A DNA stretch of 64,000 nucleotides from the NCBI RefSeq assembly GCF_900104845.1, contig NZ_FNSR01000002.1, forward strand, positions 1,922,001 to 1,986,000. The letters are read 5' to 3'. Under the pieces are notes generated by a model. That model had not been told where the DNA came from. It was given only the letters and a program-made list of their open reading frames with translations, and searched no databases. Both the position numbers and the translations under genes were made by a program. Below, one piece after another: positions 1-7,730 of the stretch. This stretch comes from Paraburkholderia caballeronis (GTDB lineage: Bacteria; Pseudomonadota; Gammaproteobacteria; Burkholderiales; Burkholderiaceae). Every line of letters starts with the position of its first letter. Within the stretch, counting starts at the first letter, position 1.

Positions 1-396
1 GTCCGCAGCGTTCGCACCCGTATCGCGCGCTGCCATCCCGATGGCTGACGTTGCCGCAGCGACCGGGCCGTGCGCCGGACGCGGCCGGATTTCAGCGGAG
101 CATGATGAACACACGGTGAGCATCCGGCAGCAGCGGCGTCGCCATGAAACCTTGCCCGATGATGCGCTGCGTGATGGCCCAGAAAAGCAAAAACCCCACA
201 AGTCATCGACCATGTGGGGTTTTCGTCAGCCTTCTGACGGAGAAGGTGACGCCGTTACCAGGCTGCCGTACGCGGCGGCGGCCGGCCTACCGCCGGGTGT
301 CGCCGTTTGCCATTGCACGTATCGTTGCGAGGAAGATCGCTGCGCCGCGCATCCGCGATCCACACAAGAAGGAAACGCATTGCCGGCGCGCCCGCT
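1..396. other. Left-edge non-coding stretch
   Basis: No convincing gene is seen here. Open frames in this stretch look like GC-driven shadows. A hairpin at 190-223 is listed separately. A minus-strand open stretch ending near base 100 could be the end of an unrelated gene, but nothing recognisable supports that. Confidence 0.4.
190..223 (-). terminator. Rho-independent terminator
   Basis: An 11-bp perfect inverted repeat (AAAACCCCACA / TGTGGGGTTTT) flanks a 12-nt loop. Read on the minus strand the hairpin is followed by TTTTTGCTTTTC. It lies about 170 bases past the stop of the minus-strand MFS gene and is the likely end of that operon. Confidence 0.75.
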
Positions 397-1713
397 TCAG
401 CGCGCCCCTTCCCGCTGCACGACCCGCTGCGCCTGCGCGGTCCGCTCCGCCTTCGTCTTCGACATCGCAATCGCGACGCCGCCGATGAGCGCCGACACGC
501 CGAGCGCGAGCAGCGACAGCTTGTAGTCGGACGACGCGGCCCGCACGTAGCCGACCAGCAGCGGCCCGAAGAACTGCCCGATCAGATTGCCGACCCCGCT
601 GACGAACGCGACGGCCGGCATCGCCTTGCGCATCGGCAGGATCTCGGTGATCCGCGCGAACACGAGCGGCATCAGCATCTTCAACGTGAAGCCGAGCGCG
701 ATGAACAGCGCGATCTGCACGTAGAACAGCGGCGCCGGCACGAACGCGGCGGCGATCATCAGCACGCCGGTCAGCATCGTCGGGATCGCCGCGTGCCAGC
801 GGCGCTCCTGGCCGTGCCGGTCCGAGCGGCGGCTGATGTAGTAGATGCCGAGCATCGACATCACGAACGGCGCGCCCGCGAGAAAGCCGATCGTCGTTTC
901 GCTCAACTGGCCATACGACTTCATCACGGTCGGCAGCCACAGCGTCGTGCCGTACAGCAGCACCGTGTTCAGGCCGAAGCCGATCGTCAGCAGCCACACG
1001 GCCGGTTCGCTGAAGATGGTCCACCACGGATCGACTTCCGGTTTCGTGTACGACGCCTGTTCCGCCGCGAGGTCGCGTTTGATGAGGTCGCGGTCGGGAT
1101 CGGACAGCCAGCGCGCGACGTCGAGGCTCTTCGGAATCGCCTTGAACCACGCCAGGCAGAAGATCCACGCGGGCAGACCTTCCGCGATCAGCATCACGCG
1201 CCAGTCGTAGTGCGAGATCAGCGCGCCGGAAATCGGTCCCGCGAGAAAGCCGCCGAGCGGCGCGCCGAGATTCCAGATGCCGAACGCGCGGCCGCGCTCG
1301 GGCTTCATGAACCACTGCGCGAGCAGCATCGACGTCGCCGCGTAGACCGGGCCTTCCGCGCCGCCGAGCAGCACCCGCACGGCGACGATCTGCCAGAACG
1401 TCGTGGCGATGCCGGTCAGCATCGCGGCCGCGCCGAACAGCAGCAGGCAGATCGCGACGAGCCGTCTCGACCCGAACTTCAGCGCGAGATAACCGGCGAG
1501 CAGTTGCGTGAGCGCGTAGCCCCACGCGAACGCGCCGCCGATCCAGCCGGCCTGCACCGGCGTGAGCCCCAGTTCCTTCGTCATGTGGGGCAGCGCCATC
1601 GCGATGTTCACGCGGTCGAAGTACGACAGCATGTACACCGCGAACACCATCGGCAGCACGATCAGCCAGCGGTTCCTGCCGACTCCGTCGATGCCGGATA
1701 CGGTCTCGTTCAC
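397..1713 (-). CDS. MFS transporter, anion:cation symporter family
   Basis: Inner-membrane secondary transporter of 438 residues with about 12 hydrophobic segments. The N-terminus (YFDRVNIAMALPHM, about residues 30-43) carries the DR-N-A signature of the ACS subfamily, known for hexonate, tartrate and phthalate-type organic anions. A second conserved loop (RGRAFGIWNLGAPLGG) also fits. It is the last gene of a minus-strand operon with a tautomerase-like gene and an enolase-superfamily enzyme, divergent from a GntR regulator. This suggests uptake of the sugar acid or related acid that the operon degrades. The substrate cannot be told from sequence. Confidence 0.88.
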   Translation of the reverse strand: MNETVSGIDGVGRNRWLIVLPMVFAVYMLSYFDRVNIAMALPHMTKELGLTPVQAGWIGGAFAWGYALTQLLAGYLALKFGSRRLVAICLLLFGAAAMLTGIATTFWQIVAVRVLLGGAEGPVYAATSMLLAQWFMKPERGRAFGIWNLGAPLGGFLAGPISGALISHYDWRVMLIAEGLPAWIFCLAWFKAIPKSLDVARWLSDPDRDLIKRDLAAEQASYTKPEVDPWWTIFSEPAVWLLTIGFGLNTVLLYGTTLWLPTVMKSYGQLSETTIGFLAGAPFVMSMLGIYYISRRSDRHGQERRWHAAIPTMLTGVLMIAAAFVPAPLFYVQIALFIALGFTLKMLMPLVFARITEILPMRKAMPAVAFVSGVGNLIGQFFGPLLVGYVRAASSDYKLSLLALGVSALIGGVAIAMSKTKAERTAQAQRVVQREGAR

Positions 1714-1800
1714 GATCAGTCTCCCTGATAATCTTTATTCTCGTGTCGCGGGCCGCGTGTCGCCGGCCCGCTCCGGTCTTTCAGCGTGACGGAAGCGCCG

Positions 1801-2163
1801 TCACAACACTTCCTTCACATACGACGCGCGCTCCATCTCGACGATCTCGACGCTCAACTGCACCTGCATGCCCGGCGGACGCCCGCAGCGTTTCCTCAGC
1901 ACATCCGCGACGCATGCGGTCATCGCGGCGCGCGTCTCTTCGCTGCGTCCCGGCAGCACGCGCAACTGCGCGTACACGAAACCGCGCAAGGCGTCTTCGG
2001 TGCCGACGCGGATCGTATCGAGCGCGATCATCCGCGATTTCAGGTCGGCTTCCTTCTGGATCGCGCCGCTCGCGACGAGCGCGGCATTGGCTTCGGCGAG
2101 CGTCGGCGCGAGGTCGTCCGGCTGGAACAGGCCCGGCGAATATTCGATGATCAGATGCGGCAT
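1801..2163 (-). CDS. 5-carboxymethyl-2-hydroxymuconate isomerase-like protein
   Basis: A 120-residue protein starting MPHLIIEYSPGL. The Pro immediately after the initiator Met is the catalytic base of the tautomerase superfamily, and overall length and sequence match the CHMI (HpaF-like) family, which isomerises 2-hydroxymuconate-type acids. It lies 17 bp downstream of the enolase-superfamily gene and upstream of the MFS gene on the same strand, so probably the same transcript. The ATG at 2163 is chosen because it places Pro at position 2. The substrate may differ from that of HpaF because no homoprotocatechuate genes are present. Confidence 0.8.
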   Translation of the reverse strand: MPHLIIEYSPGLFQPDDLAPTLAEANAALVASGAIQKEADLKSRMIALDTIRVGTEDALRGFVYAQLRVLPGRSEETRAAMTACVADVLRKRCGRPPGMQVQLSVEIVEMERASYVKEVL

Positions 2164-2180
2164 GGCGGTGGTCCGGTGCG

Positions 2181-3359
2181 TTACTGGTCGAGCGGCGCGC
2201 CGTCGATCGTGCGGCGCATCGAAACGGGGCGATAGAGCGGCTCGCGGCGATGCTCGACGTCGTCGACCAGCTCCACGCCGATGCCCGGCGCGTCCGGCAC
2301 GGTGATGAAGCCGGCCTTCGGCACGGGATGGCTCTTCACGAGATCGGAGCCGAGCAGCTTCTGGCCGGACTTCAGCACGAGGTTCTCGAAGCCGGTCGGG
2401 TATTCCTGGATCGCGAAGTTCGGCACCGCGGCGGCGACCTGCATGCACGCGGCGAGACTGATCGGCGACAGAGGATTATGCGGCGCGATATCGACGTTCT
2501 GCGCCTCCGCGAGCGCGGCGATCTTCTTCGCGCCGGTGATGCCGCCGCACACGCAGACCGACGCGCGTGCGAACCGCACGCCGCCGCCCGCGAGCTGCGT
2601 CTGGAATTCGGCCGGCGAGCAGAAGCGTTCGCCGGTCGCGACCGGAATCCGGATCGCGTTGCCGACCGTCGTCATCTGCGCGTAGAACTCGGGGCGCAGC
2701 GGGTCTTCGAGCCACATCGGCGTCAGCGGTTCGAGCACCTGGCCGATCGCGATTGCTTCGGCCGGGCTCAGGCGCCGGTGCATCTCGATCAGCAGATCGA
2801 CGTCGGGGCCGACCGCCTCGCGGAACGCCATCACGCGCTCCTTCGCATCGCGAACCTTGCCGGCGTGCGAGCGGAAATACGCTTCGCCTTCCGGCTCGTC
2901 GAGGAACGGGTTGATGTGGCCGACCGCGGTGAAACCTTCCTCGCGCAGACGGCGGCATTCGGCGAGCACTTCGTCGAGCGTTTCCGCGTACACGTGGCCG
3001 TACACGCGCAGCCGGTCGCGATATGCGCCCCCGAGCAGTTGCCAGACCGGCACCTGAAGGCGCTTGCCGAGCAGGTCCCACAGCGCGATGTCGATCGCGG
3101 ACACGGCCGCGTTCACGGCTGCGCCGCGGAAGTGCGAGAAACGCTGCATCACGTTCCAGTGCAGTTCGATCTGGTTCGCGTCCTGGCCGACGAGGTAGCG
3201 GCCGAATTTTTCGAGCGCGGCCTTCGCGGCCTCGATGTGCCCCCACGAGCCGGCTTCGCCGTAGCCGGTCAGGCCGGCCTCGGTGCGGATGCGGGCATAA
3301 AGGAACTGGCCGACGTGCAGGGCTTCGACCGACGTGATGCGATGAGTGTTCTGGGGCAT
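2181..3359 (-). CDS. Mandelate racemase/enolase-superfamily dehydratase
   Basis: A 392-residue enolase-superfamily enzyme, galactonate/mannonate-dehydratase-like. These enzymes abstract the proton alpha to a carboxylate using a divalent metal. Visible pieces are an N-terminal capping domain, the region LLIEMHRRLSP (metal-ligand position occupied by Glu, followed by a catalytic-type His two residues on), WLEDPL and ATGERF supplying the next two acidic ligands, and DIAPHNPLSP with the C-terminal His. The ATG at 3359 has GAG seven bases upstream; a TTG two codons earlier is less likely. First gene of a three-gene operon with a CHMI-like protein and an MFS permease, divergent from a GntR regulator. 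Likely a sugar-acid dehydratase; exact substrate unknown. Confidence 0.85.
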   Translation of the reverse strand: MPQNTHRITSVEALHVGQFLYARIRTEAGLTGYGEAGSWGHIEAAKAALEKFGRYLVGQDANQIELHWNVMQRFSHFRGAAVNAAVSAIDIALWDLLGKRLQVPVWQLLGGAYRDRLRVYGHVYAETLDEVLAECRRLREEGFTAVGHINPFLDEPEGEAYFRSHAGKVRDAKERVMAFREAVGPDVDLLIEMHRRLSPAEAIAIGQVLEPLTPMWLEDPLRPEFYAQMTTVGNAIRIPVATGERFCSPAEFQTQLAGGGVRFARASVCVCGGITGAKKIAALAEAQNVDIAPHNPLSPISLAACMQVAAAVPNFAIQEYPTGFENLVLKSGQKLLGSDLVKSHPVPKAGFITVPDAPGIGVELVDDVEHRREPLYRPVSMRRTIDGAPLDQ

Positions 3360-3485
3360 GGGCAATCTCGACTGCGATGAATTCTTCGGGTACCGAAGCG
3401 TTGGCGGGCATTCGGCGAGTGTCGAGGTCGAACTTTAGGAGGAGTGCGGGATGAAGGGAATCAATTTCTATAGTGATATTTCTGT

Positions 3486-3499
3486 ATTCTATATAGAAT
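3486..3499. promoter_or_regulatory. Perfect 14-bp palindrome, probable GntR operator
   Basis: ATTCTATATAGAAT is a perfect palindrome six bases upstream of the GntR start codon and within the divergent intergenic region to the enolase-superfamily operon. GntR/HutC proteins bind short palindromes as dimers, often at their own promoter. The surrounding 60 bases are conspicuously AT-rich. Its role as operator is inferred from position. Confidence 0.5.
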
Positions 3500-3505
3500 T
3501 AAAAA

Positions 3506-4258
3506 ATGACCTCCCCACTCGACCTCAGCCCGGCTTTCGTTCGGCTTGCACGACATATCCGCGAGCGCATCATCGGCGGCGAATGGCTGCCGGGGCAGTT
3601 GCTGCCCGGCGAGGAGGCGATCGCGAAAGAAATGAAGGTGAGCGTCGGCACGGTCCGCAAGGCGTTCGACGTGTTGAGCGGGCAAGGGCTCGTCACGCGG
3701 CATCGAGGCCGCGGCACGTTCGTCGCGCGCGCGACCAACGAGCGGGCGTTCACCAGCTTCTTCCGGCTCGTGGACCGGCACGACGGCATGCGCCGCCTGC
3801 CGGTCGATACGATCCTGCTGCGCGAGCGCGCGACCGCGGACGCTGCCGAGCGCGCGGCGTTGCGGCTCGATGCGGGCGAACTCGTGTACCGGCTGCGCCG
3901 CCGCCGCACGCTCGACGACGCGCCGCTGGTGTTCGAGACGATCGCTTTCCCGTATGCGCGCATCGGCGACAAGGAGTGGGGCAGCGACGACGCGCCCGCG
4001 CATCTCGTGTACTCGTTCCTCGAACAGCAGTGCAGCGTGTCGATCAGCCGGGTCGAGGACCGGTTGCAGGCGTGTTTGCTGCCCGCCGACATCGCCGGCG
4101 ATTTCGGCCTGCCGGCCGGGCATCCGGTGCTGCTGACCATGCGGATCGGCTACGACCTGCAAGGCGTGCCGGTCGAATACCGCCGTTCGTGGATGGCGAC
4201 CGACGCACACGACTATCTGAGCGAACTGCGCTGGGCGGCGACCGGCGAAGGGCAGTAG
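3506..4258 (+). CDS. GntR-family regulator (HutC/UTRA type)
   Basis: A 250-residue transcription factor. Residues about 12-75 form the GntR winged helix (LARHIRERIIGGEWLPGQ, VSVGTVRKAFDVLSGQGLVT, RGRGTFV) and residues about 95-240 form a UTRA ligand-binding domain (YRLRRRRTLDDAPLVFETI). It is divergent from the enolase-superfamily/tautomerase/MFS operon and probably represses it until an acidic sugar or aromatic-acid metabolite binds. No good Shine-Dalgarno sequence precedes the ATG; the 14-bp palindrome occupies that place. Confidence 0.9.
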   Translation: MTSPLDLSPAFVRLARHIRERIIGGEWLPGQLLPGEEAIAKEMKVSVGTVRKAFDVLSGQGLVTRHRGRGTFVARATNERAFTSFFRLVDRHDGMRRLPVDTILLRERATADAAERAALRLDAGELVYRLRRRRTLDDAPLVFETIAFPYARIGDKEWGSDDAPAHLVYSFLEQQCSVSISRVEDRLQACLLPADIAGDFGLPAGHPVLLTMRIGYDLQGVPVEYRRSWMATDAHDYLSELRWAATGEGQ

Positions 4259-4268
4259 TCGTCCACCT

Positions 4269-5183
4269 TCAGCGGCGCAGCCCTTCCACGCGGTAAGGCA
4301 CCGTCCTGAATATCTCTTCGAGCCATTGCGTGAAGATCCGCACGCGCGGCGACAGTTGCCGGTTGTGCAGATACAGCACCGACACCGGCATCGGCGGCGG
4401 CGGAAAATTTTCCAGCACGGCCCTCAGGTGCCCGTTCGCGAGTTCGTCCGCGATCCGGTAACGCGGTACCTGGATCAGCCCGGCTCCGGCGAGCGCCGCG
4501 CCCGTGTAAAGGTCCGCGCCGGTCACCGAGATGGTCGAGCGCAGCGCAACGTCCTCGTTGTGCCCCGCGACGACAAAGCTGAGCGGCACCGGCTTGCCCG
4601 TCGCGCTCGATACGTAGTCCACCGCGAAATGCGCGTACAGGTCATCGAGACTCGCCGGCTCGCCAAAGCGCGCGAGATAGTCCGGGCTCGCGACGGTCAC
4701 CTGCTCCAGCGCCGCGATCGGGCGGCCGATCAGCGACGAATCGCGCAGCACGCCCGCGCGCAGCACGCAATCGACGCCCTCGCGCACCAGATCGACCAGC
4801 CGGTCGTCCTCGCTGATGTGCAGCCGCAACTCCGGATAACGCCCCAGGAACGTGGGCAGCCGCGGCATCACGAAGTTGCGCGCGAGCGTGCCTTGCAGGT
4901 TCACGACGAGCAGCCCCTTCGGCATCGCGTTGCGGAACGTTCCTTCGGCTTCCTCGATATCGGCGAGCAGGCGCACGCAGCGGTGGTAATACGCTTCGCC
5001 GTCGTGCGTGAGGCGAACCTGACGCGTGGTGCGCTCCAGTAGCCGCGCGCCGAGCCGCAGCTCCATCCGTTTGATGAGGTTCGTAATCGTCGCGCGCGGA
5101 ATGTTGAGGTCATCGGCGGCCTGCGAAAAGCTGCTGCGCTCGGCGACCCGGACGAAGGCCTGCATTTCCTGAAAGCGGTCCAT
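4269..5183 (-). CDS. LysR-family regulator
   Basis: A 304-residue LTTR. The N-terminal helix-turn-helix is seen at about residues 3-60 (FSQAADDLNIPRATITNLIKR) with a periplasmic-binding-protein-like effector domain behind it. The sequence resembles the AaeR/DmlR-like group. It is divergent from the SDR gene at 5369, the usual arrangement for an LTTR and its target, with 185 bp between the two starts. The inducer is unknown. Confidence 0.9.
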   Translation of the reverse strand: MDRFQEMQAFVRVAERSSFSQAADDLNIPRATITNLIKRMELRLGARLLERTTRQVRLTHDGEAYYHRCVRLLADIEEAEGTFRNAMPKGLLVVNLQGTLARNFVMPRLPTFLGRYPELRLHISEDDRLVDLVREGVDCVLRAGVLRDSSLIGRPIAALEQVTVASPDYLARFGEPASLDDLYAHFAVDYVSSATGKPVPLSFVVAGHNEDVALRSTISVTGADLYTGAALAGAGLIQVPRYRIADELANGHLRAVLENFPPPPMPVSVLYLHNRQLSPRVRIFTQWLEEIFRTVPYRVEGLRR

Positions 5184-5302
5184 GGGCGAGAAAAATGTCC
5201 GATAGTTGAAGTGAACGGAATAGTGATGCGGAAATGCCGCTAATTATCTTCGATTCGACGTCGTCCATCATCGTGACTGTGTTCCAGCGGTACGACAACC
5301 CG

Positions 5303-5363
5303 GCAACCGTTTTTATGGGCTCCAGGTAAGCGCTAAAGCGCCAACCTGGATCGACAAGGAGAA
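5303..5363 (+). ncRNA. Candidate cis-regulatory hairpin element, copy A
   Basis: The 5' leader of the SDR gene contains GCAACC, ATGGG, an outer 7-bp stem (5321-5327 with 5344-5350), an internal loop (AA/CA), and an inner stem GCGC closed by a UAAA tetraloop. After these come ATCGACA and a strong AGGAG ribosome site. The same arrangement recurs at 19691-19751 with three compensated changes in the outer stem. The 3' strand of the stem ends about seven bases before the Shine-Dalgarno sequence, so control of translation initiation is plausible. I cannot assign it to a known riboswitch class. Confidence 0.6.
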
Positions 5364-5368
5364 ACTCG

Positions 5369-6112
5369 ATGACTTCAGCAAAACAATCCAGCGTCGCGAT
5401 CGTGACCGGCGCATCCCGCGGCATCGGCGCGGCAATCGCGCGCCGCCTCGTTCGCGACGGTTTCGCCGTCGCGGTGAATTATGCGTCCAGTTCGGCCGAA
5501 GCGGATGCGCTCGTCGCCGAACTCGTGCAGCAGGGCGGCCGCGCGATTGCCGTGCGCGGCGACGTGTCGAAGGCCGACGACGTGCGCGGCCTCTACGAAG
5601 CGGCCGAACAGCAGCTCGGCAAGGTGGACGTGGTGGTCAACAACGCGGGCATCCTGAAGACCGTGCCGCTCGCGCAGACGAGCGACGAACTGTTCGCGCA
5701 GACGTTCGCGATCAACGTCGGCGGCGTGTTCAACATGCTGCGCGAGGCGGCGGCGCGCATCAGCGACGGCGGCCGCATCATCAACCTGTCGAGCACGACG
5801 CTCGCGCTGAACCTGCCGGGTTATTCGATCTACAACGGCACGAAGGCGGCGGTGGAGGCGTTCACGCGCGTGTTCGCGAAGGAACTGCGCGGCCGCCGGG
5901 TCACGGTGAACTGCGTCGCGCCGGGGCCGGTCGCGACCGACCTGTTCCTGAACGGCAAGACCGACGAGCAGATCGCGCAGTTCTCGAAGATGTCACCGCT
6001 CGAACGGCTCGGCCAGCCCGACGACATCGCAAACGCGGTGGCGTTTCTCGCCGGCCCGGACGGCGCGTGGATCAACGGCCAGGTGCTGCGCGCGAACGGC
6101 GGCCTCGCCTGA
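5369..6112 (+). CDS. Short-chain dehydrogenase/reductase (SDR)
   Basis: A 247-residue classical SDR. The NAD(P) motif TGASRGIG lies near residue 14, NNAG near residue 90, a catalytic Ser in NLSST and YxxxK in YSIYNGTKAAVEAF. The C-terminus PDDIANAVAFLAGPDGAWINGQ is typical of 3-oxoacyl-ACP-reductase-like SDRs. Substrate is unknown. It is the first gene of a plus-strand run with a lipoprotein and a second SDR, preceded by the candidate RNA element and divergent from a LysR gene. Confidence 0.9.
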   Translation: MTSAKQSSVAIVTGASRGIGAAIARRLVRDGFAVAVNYASSSAEADALVAELVQQGGRAIAVRGDVSKADDVRGLYEAAEQQLGKVDVVVNNAGILKTVPLAQTSDELFAQTFAINVGGVFNMLREAAARISDGGRIINLSSTTLALNLPGYSIYNGTKAAVEAFTRVFAKELRGRRVTVNCVAPGPVATDLFLNGKTDEQIAQFSKMSPLERLGQPDDIANAVAFLAGPDGAWINGQVLRANGGLA

Positions 6113-6115
6113 ACG

Positions 6116-6724
6116 ATGGACGCGCCGGGCGTGAATACTCACGCGGCGATCGAACCGGTTTGCAAACGCGCGGCGCGCTGGCGCCGGCGTCTGTCGATTC
6201 CGGTCATGGCGTTGATCGCGGCGCTCGGGCTGGCGGCATGCGGCGCGAAGCGGGAGCCGGACGCCGCGCGGAACATGACGATGAAACCTTCGGTGACGTA
6301 CCTGCATCTGCTGCGGCATACGCCGTTCTTTACCGCGCTGTCCACCGCGCAACTGCAATGGGTGATCGACCATTCGCGCGAATGGGAAGCGGAGGCCGGC
6401 GCGGTCGTCGCGAAGTGCGGCGGCGGTGAGAGTGACGACAGCGGTTCGGACGAACCGTACTGGGTCCTGCTCGACGGCGGCTGGCAGGTCGAGCATGACG
6501 GCCGCGTGTTCCGCAGCGGCCACGCGGACCCCGGCAAATGGTTCAACGCAGCCGACGCGCGCGGGGAGCCATGCGCGCTCGTCACGAACGAGCACAGCTA
6601 CGTGATGCGCATAGAGCGCAAGGACATGCGGCAGATGCTGGATCGCGGCTTCGGCTTTCGCGCGCATCTGGACAGCGGCATCGCGTATTACCGGTCCGTT
6701 TTTTCGGGGCCAACGAACGAATGA
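6116..6724 (+). CDS. Putative lipoprotein with cyclic-nucleotide-binding-like fold
   Basis: A 202-residue protein. Residues about 24-42 form a signal sequence ending in a lipobox (GLAAC), preceded by several arginines, so a lipid-anchored envelope protein is predicted. Residues about 65-190 resemble a Crp-type cNMP-binding jelly roll (HTPFFTALSTAQLQWVI at the start, then a YWVLLDGGWQV strand and a later VMRIERKDM stretch). No DNA-binding helix is present. It starts four bases after the SDR stop and is followed 34 bases later by another SDR, suggesting co-transcription. Function unknown; a periplasmic cNMP-fold sensor would be unusual. Confidence 0.65.
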   Translation: MDAPGVNTHAAIEPVCKRAARWRRRLSIPVMALIAALGLAACGAKREPDAARNMTMKPSVTYLHLLRHTPFFTALSTAQLQWVIDHSREWEAEAGAVVAKCGGGESDDSGSDEPYWVLLDGGWQVEHDGRVFRSGHADPGKWFNAADARGEPCALVTNEHSYVMRIERKDMRQMLDRGFGFRAHLDSGIAYYRSVFSGPTNE

Positions 6725-6758
6725 AACGATCGAAACGACCGAACTGAGGAGCAGGGCA

Positions 6759-7655
6759 ATGAAACACACGATACTCGTCACCGGGGCATCGTCGGGCTTC
6801 GGCCTGATGACGGCCCGCGCGCTGGCGCAGGCCGGCCATGCGGTTTATGCGTCGATGCGCGATACGGAAGGGCGCAACGCGCCGCGCGTCGCGGAACTCG
6901 CGCAGTGGTCGAAGGACGCGTCCGTCGATCTGCGCACGGTCGAACTCGACGTGCTGTCCGACGCGTCGGTGGCGGCCGCGATCGCGCACATGCTGAACGA
7001 AGCCGGCGGCCTCGACGTGATCGTCCACAACGCGGGCCATATGATGTTCGGCCCGGCCGAGGCGTTCACGCCCGGGCAGATGATCCAGCAGTACGACGTG
7101 AACGTGCTCGGCGCGCAGCGGGTAAACCGCGCGGTGCTGCCGCATCTGCGCGGCAAGGGGCGCGGGCTGATGGTGTGGGTCGGCTCGTCGTCGACGCGCG
7201 GCGGCACGCCGCCGTTCCTGGCGCCGTATTTCGCGGCGAAGGCGGCGATGGATGCGCTCGCGGTGTCGTATTCGACCGAACTGGCGCGCTGGGGGATCGA
7301 GACGACGATCGTCGTGCCGGGTGCGTTCACGAAAGGCACGAACCACTTCGCGCACGCGGGCCGGCCGGCCGACGCGAACATCGCGGCCGAATACGAAAAC
7401 GGCCCGTATGCGGGTGTAGCCGGGCAGGCGTTGCAGGGACTCGCGCGTCTCGAACCCGCGGATGCTGACCCGGAAGCGGTCGCGCGCGAGATTGCGCGCG
7501 TCGTCGATCTGCCGTTCGGCAAGCGGCCGTTCCGCACGCACATCGATCCGTCACAGGACGGCGCGGAAGTCGTCAACGGCGTCGCGGACCGGATGCGCCG
7601 CGAGATCTATCACGCGATGGGCTTGCAGGATCTGCTCGCGCCGAAGACGGCTTGA
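6759..7655 (+). CDS. Short-chain dehydrogenase/reductase (SDR)
   Basis: A 298-residue SDR with TGASSGFG at residues 7-14, HNAG near residue 92, a catalytic Ser in VGSSS and a Tyr in the APYFAAKAAMDAL segment (YxxxK). The ATG is preceded by GAGGAG. The longer C-terminus is typical of retinol-dehydrogenase/oxidoreductase-like SDRs. It is third in the LysR-linked cluster. Two distinct SDRs in one unit suggest successive oxidation/reduction steps on a common substrate, which I cannot identify. Confidence 0.88.
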   Translation: MKHTILVTGASSGFGLMTARALAQAGHAVYASMRDTEGRNAPRVAELAQWSKDASVDLRTVELDVLSDASVAAAIAHMLNEAGGLDVIVHNAGHMMFGPAEAFTPGQMIQQYDVNVLGAQRVNRAVLPHLRGKGRGLMVWVGSSSTRGGTPPFLAPYFAAKAAMDALAVSYSTELARWGIETTIVVPGAFTKGTNHFAHAGRPADANIAAEYENGPYAGVAGQALQGLARLEPADADPEAVAREIARVVDLPFGKRPFRTHIDPSQDGAEVVNGVADRMRREIYHAMGLQDLLAPKTA

Positions 7656-7688
7656 CCAACCGGGACGACCCCGGTGAACGAGCGCGAC

Positions 7689-7722
7689 GGCGACGGATGA
7701 ACGAATTAGCCCATCCGTCGCC
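7689..7722. terminator. Intergenic hairpin between convergent genes
   Basis: An 11-bp perfect stem (GGCGACGGATG / CATCCGTCGCC) with a 12-nt loop lies between the stop of the plus-strand SDR and the stop of the minus-strand TonB receptor. No T-tract is present. Probable bidirectional terminator by position. Confidence 0.5.
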
Positions 7723-7730
7723 GCACTCCA

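Noticed and set aside
3451..3505. Resemblance between the stretch starting 3451 (MKGINFY reading) and the start of the LysE remnant (MEGINFY reading)
   Set aside because: Only about 20 bases are similar. No extended identity or shared spacing to a start codon was found, so chance similarity of AT-rich promoter DNA is likely.
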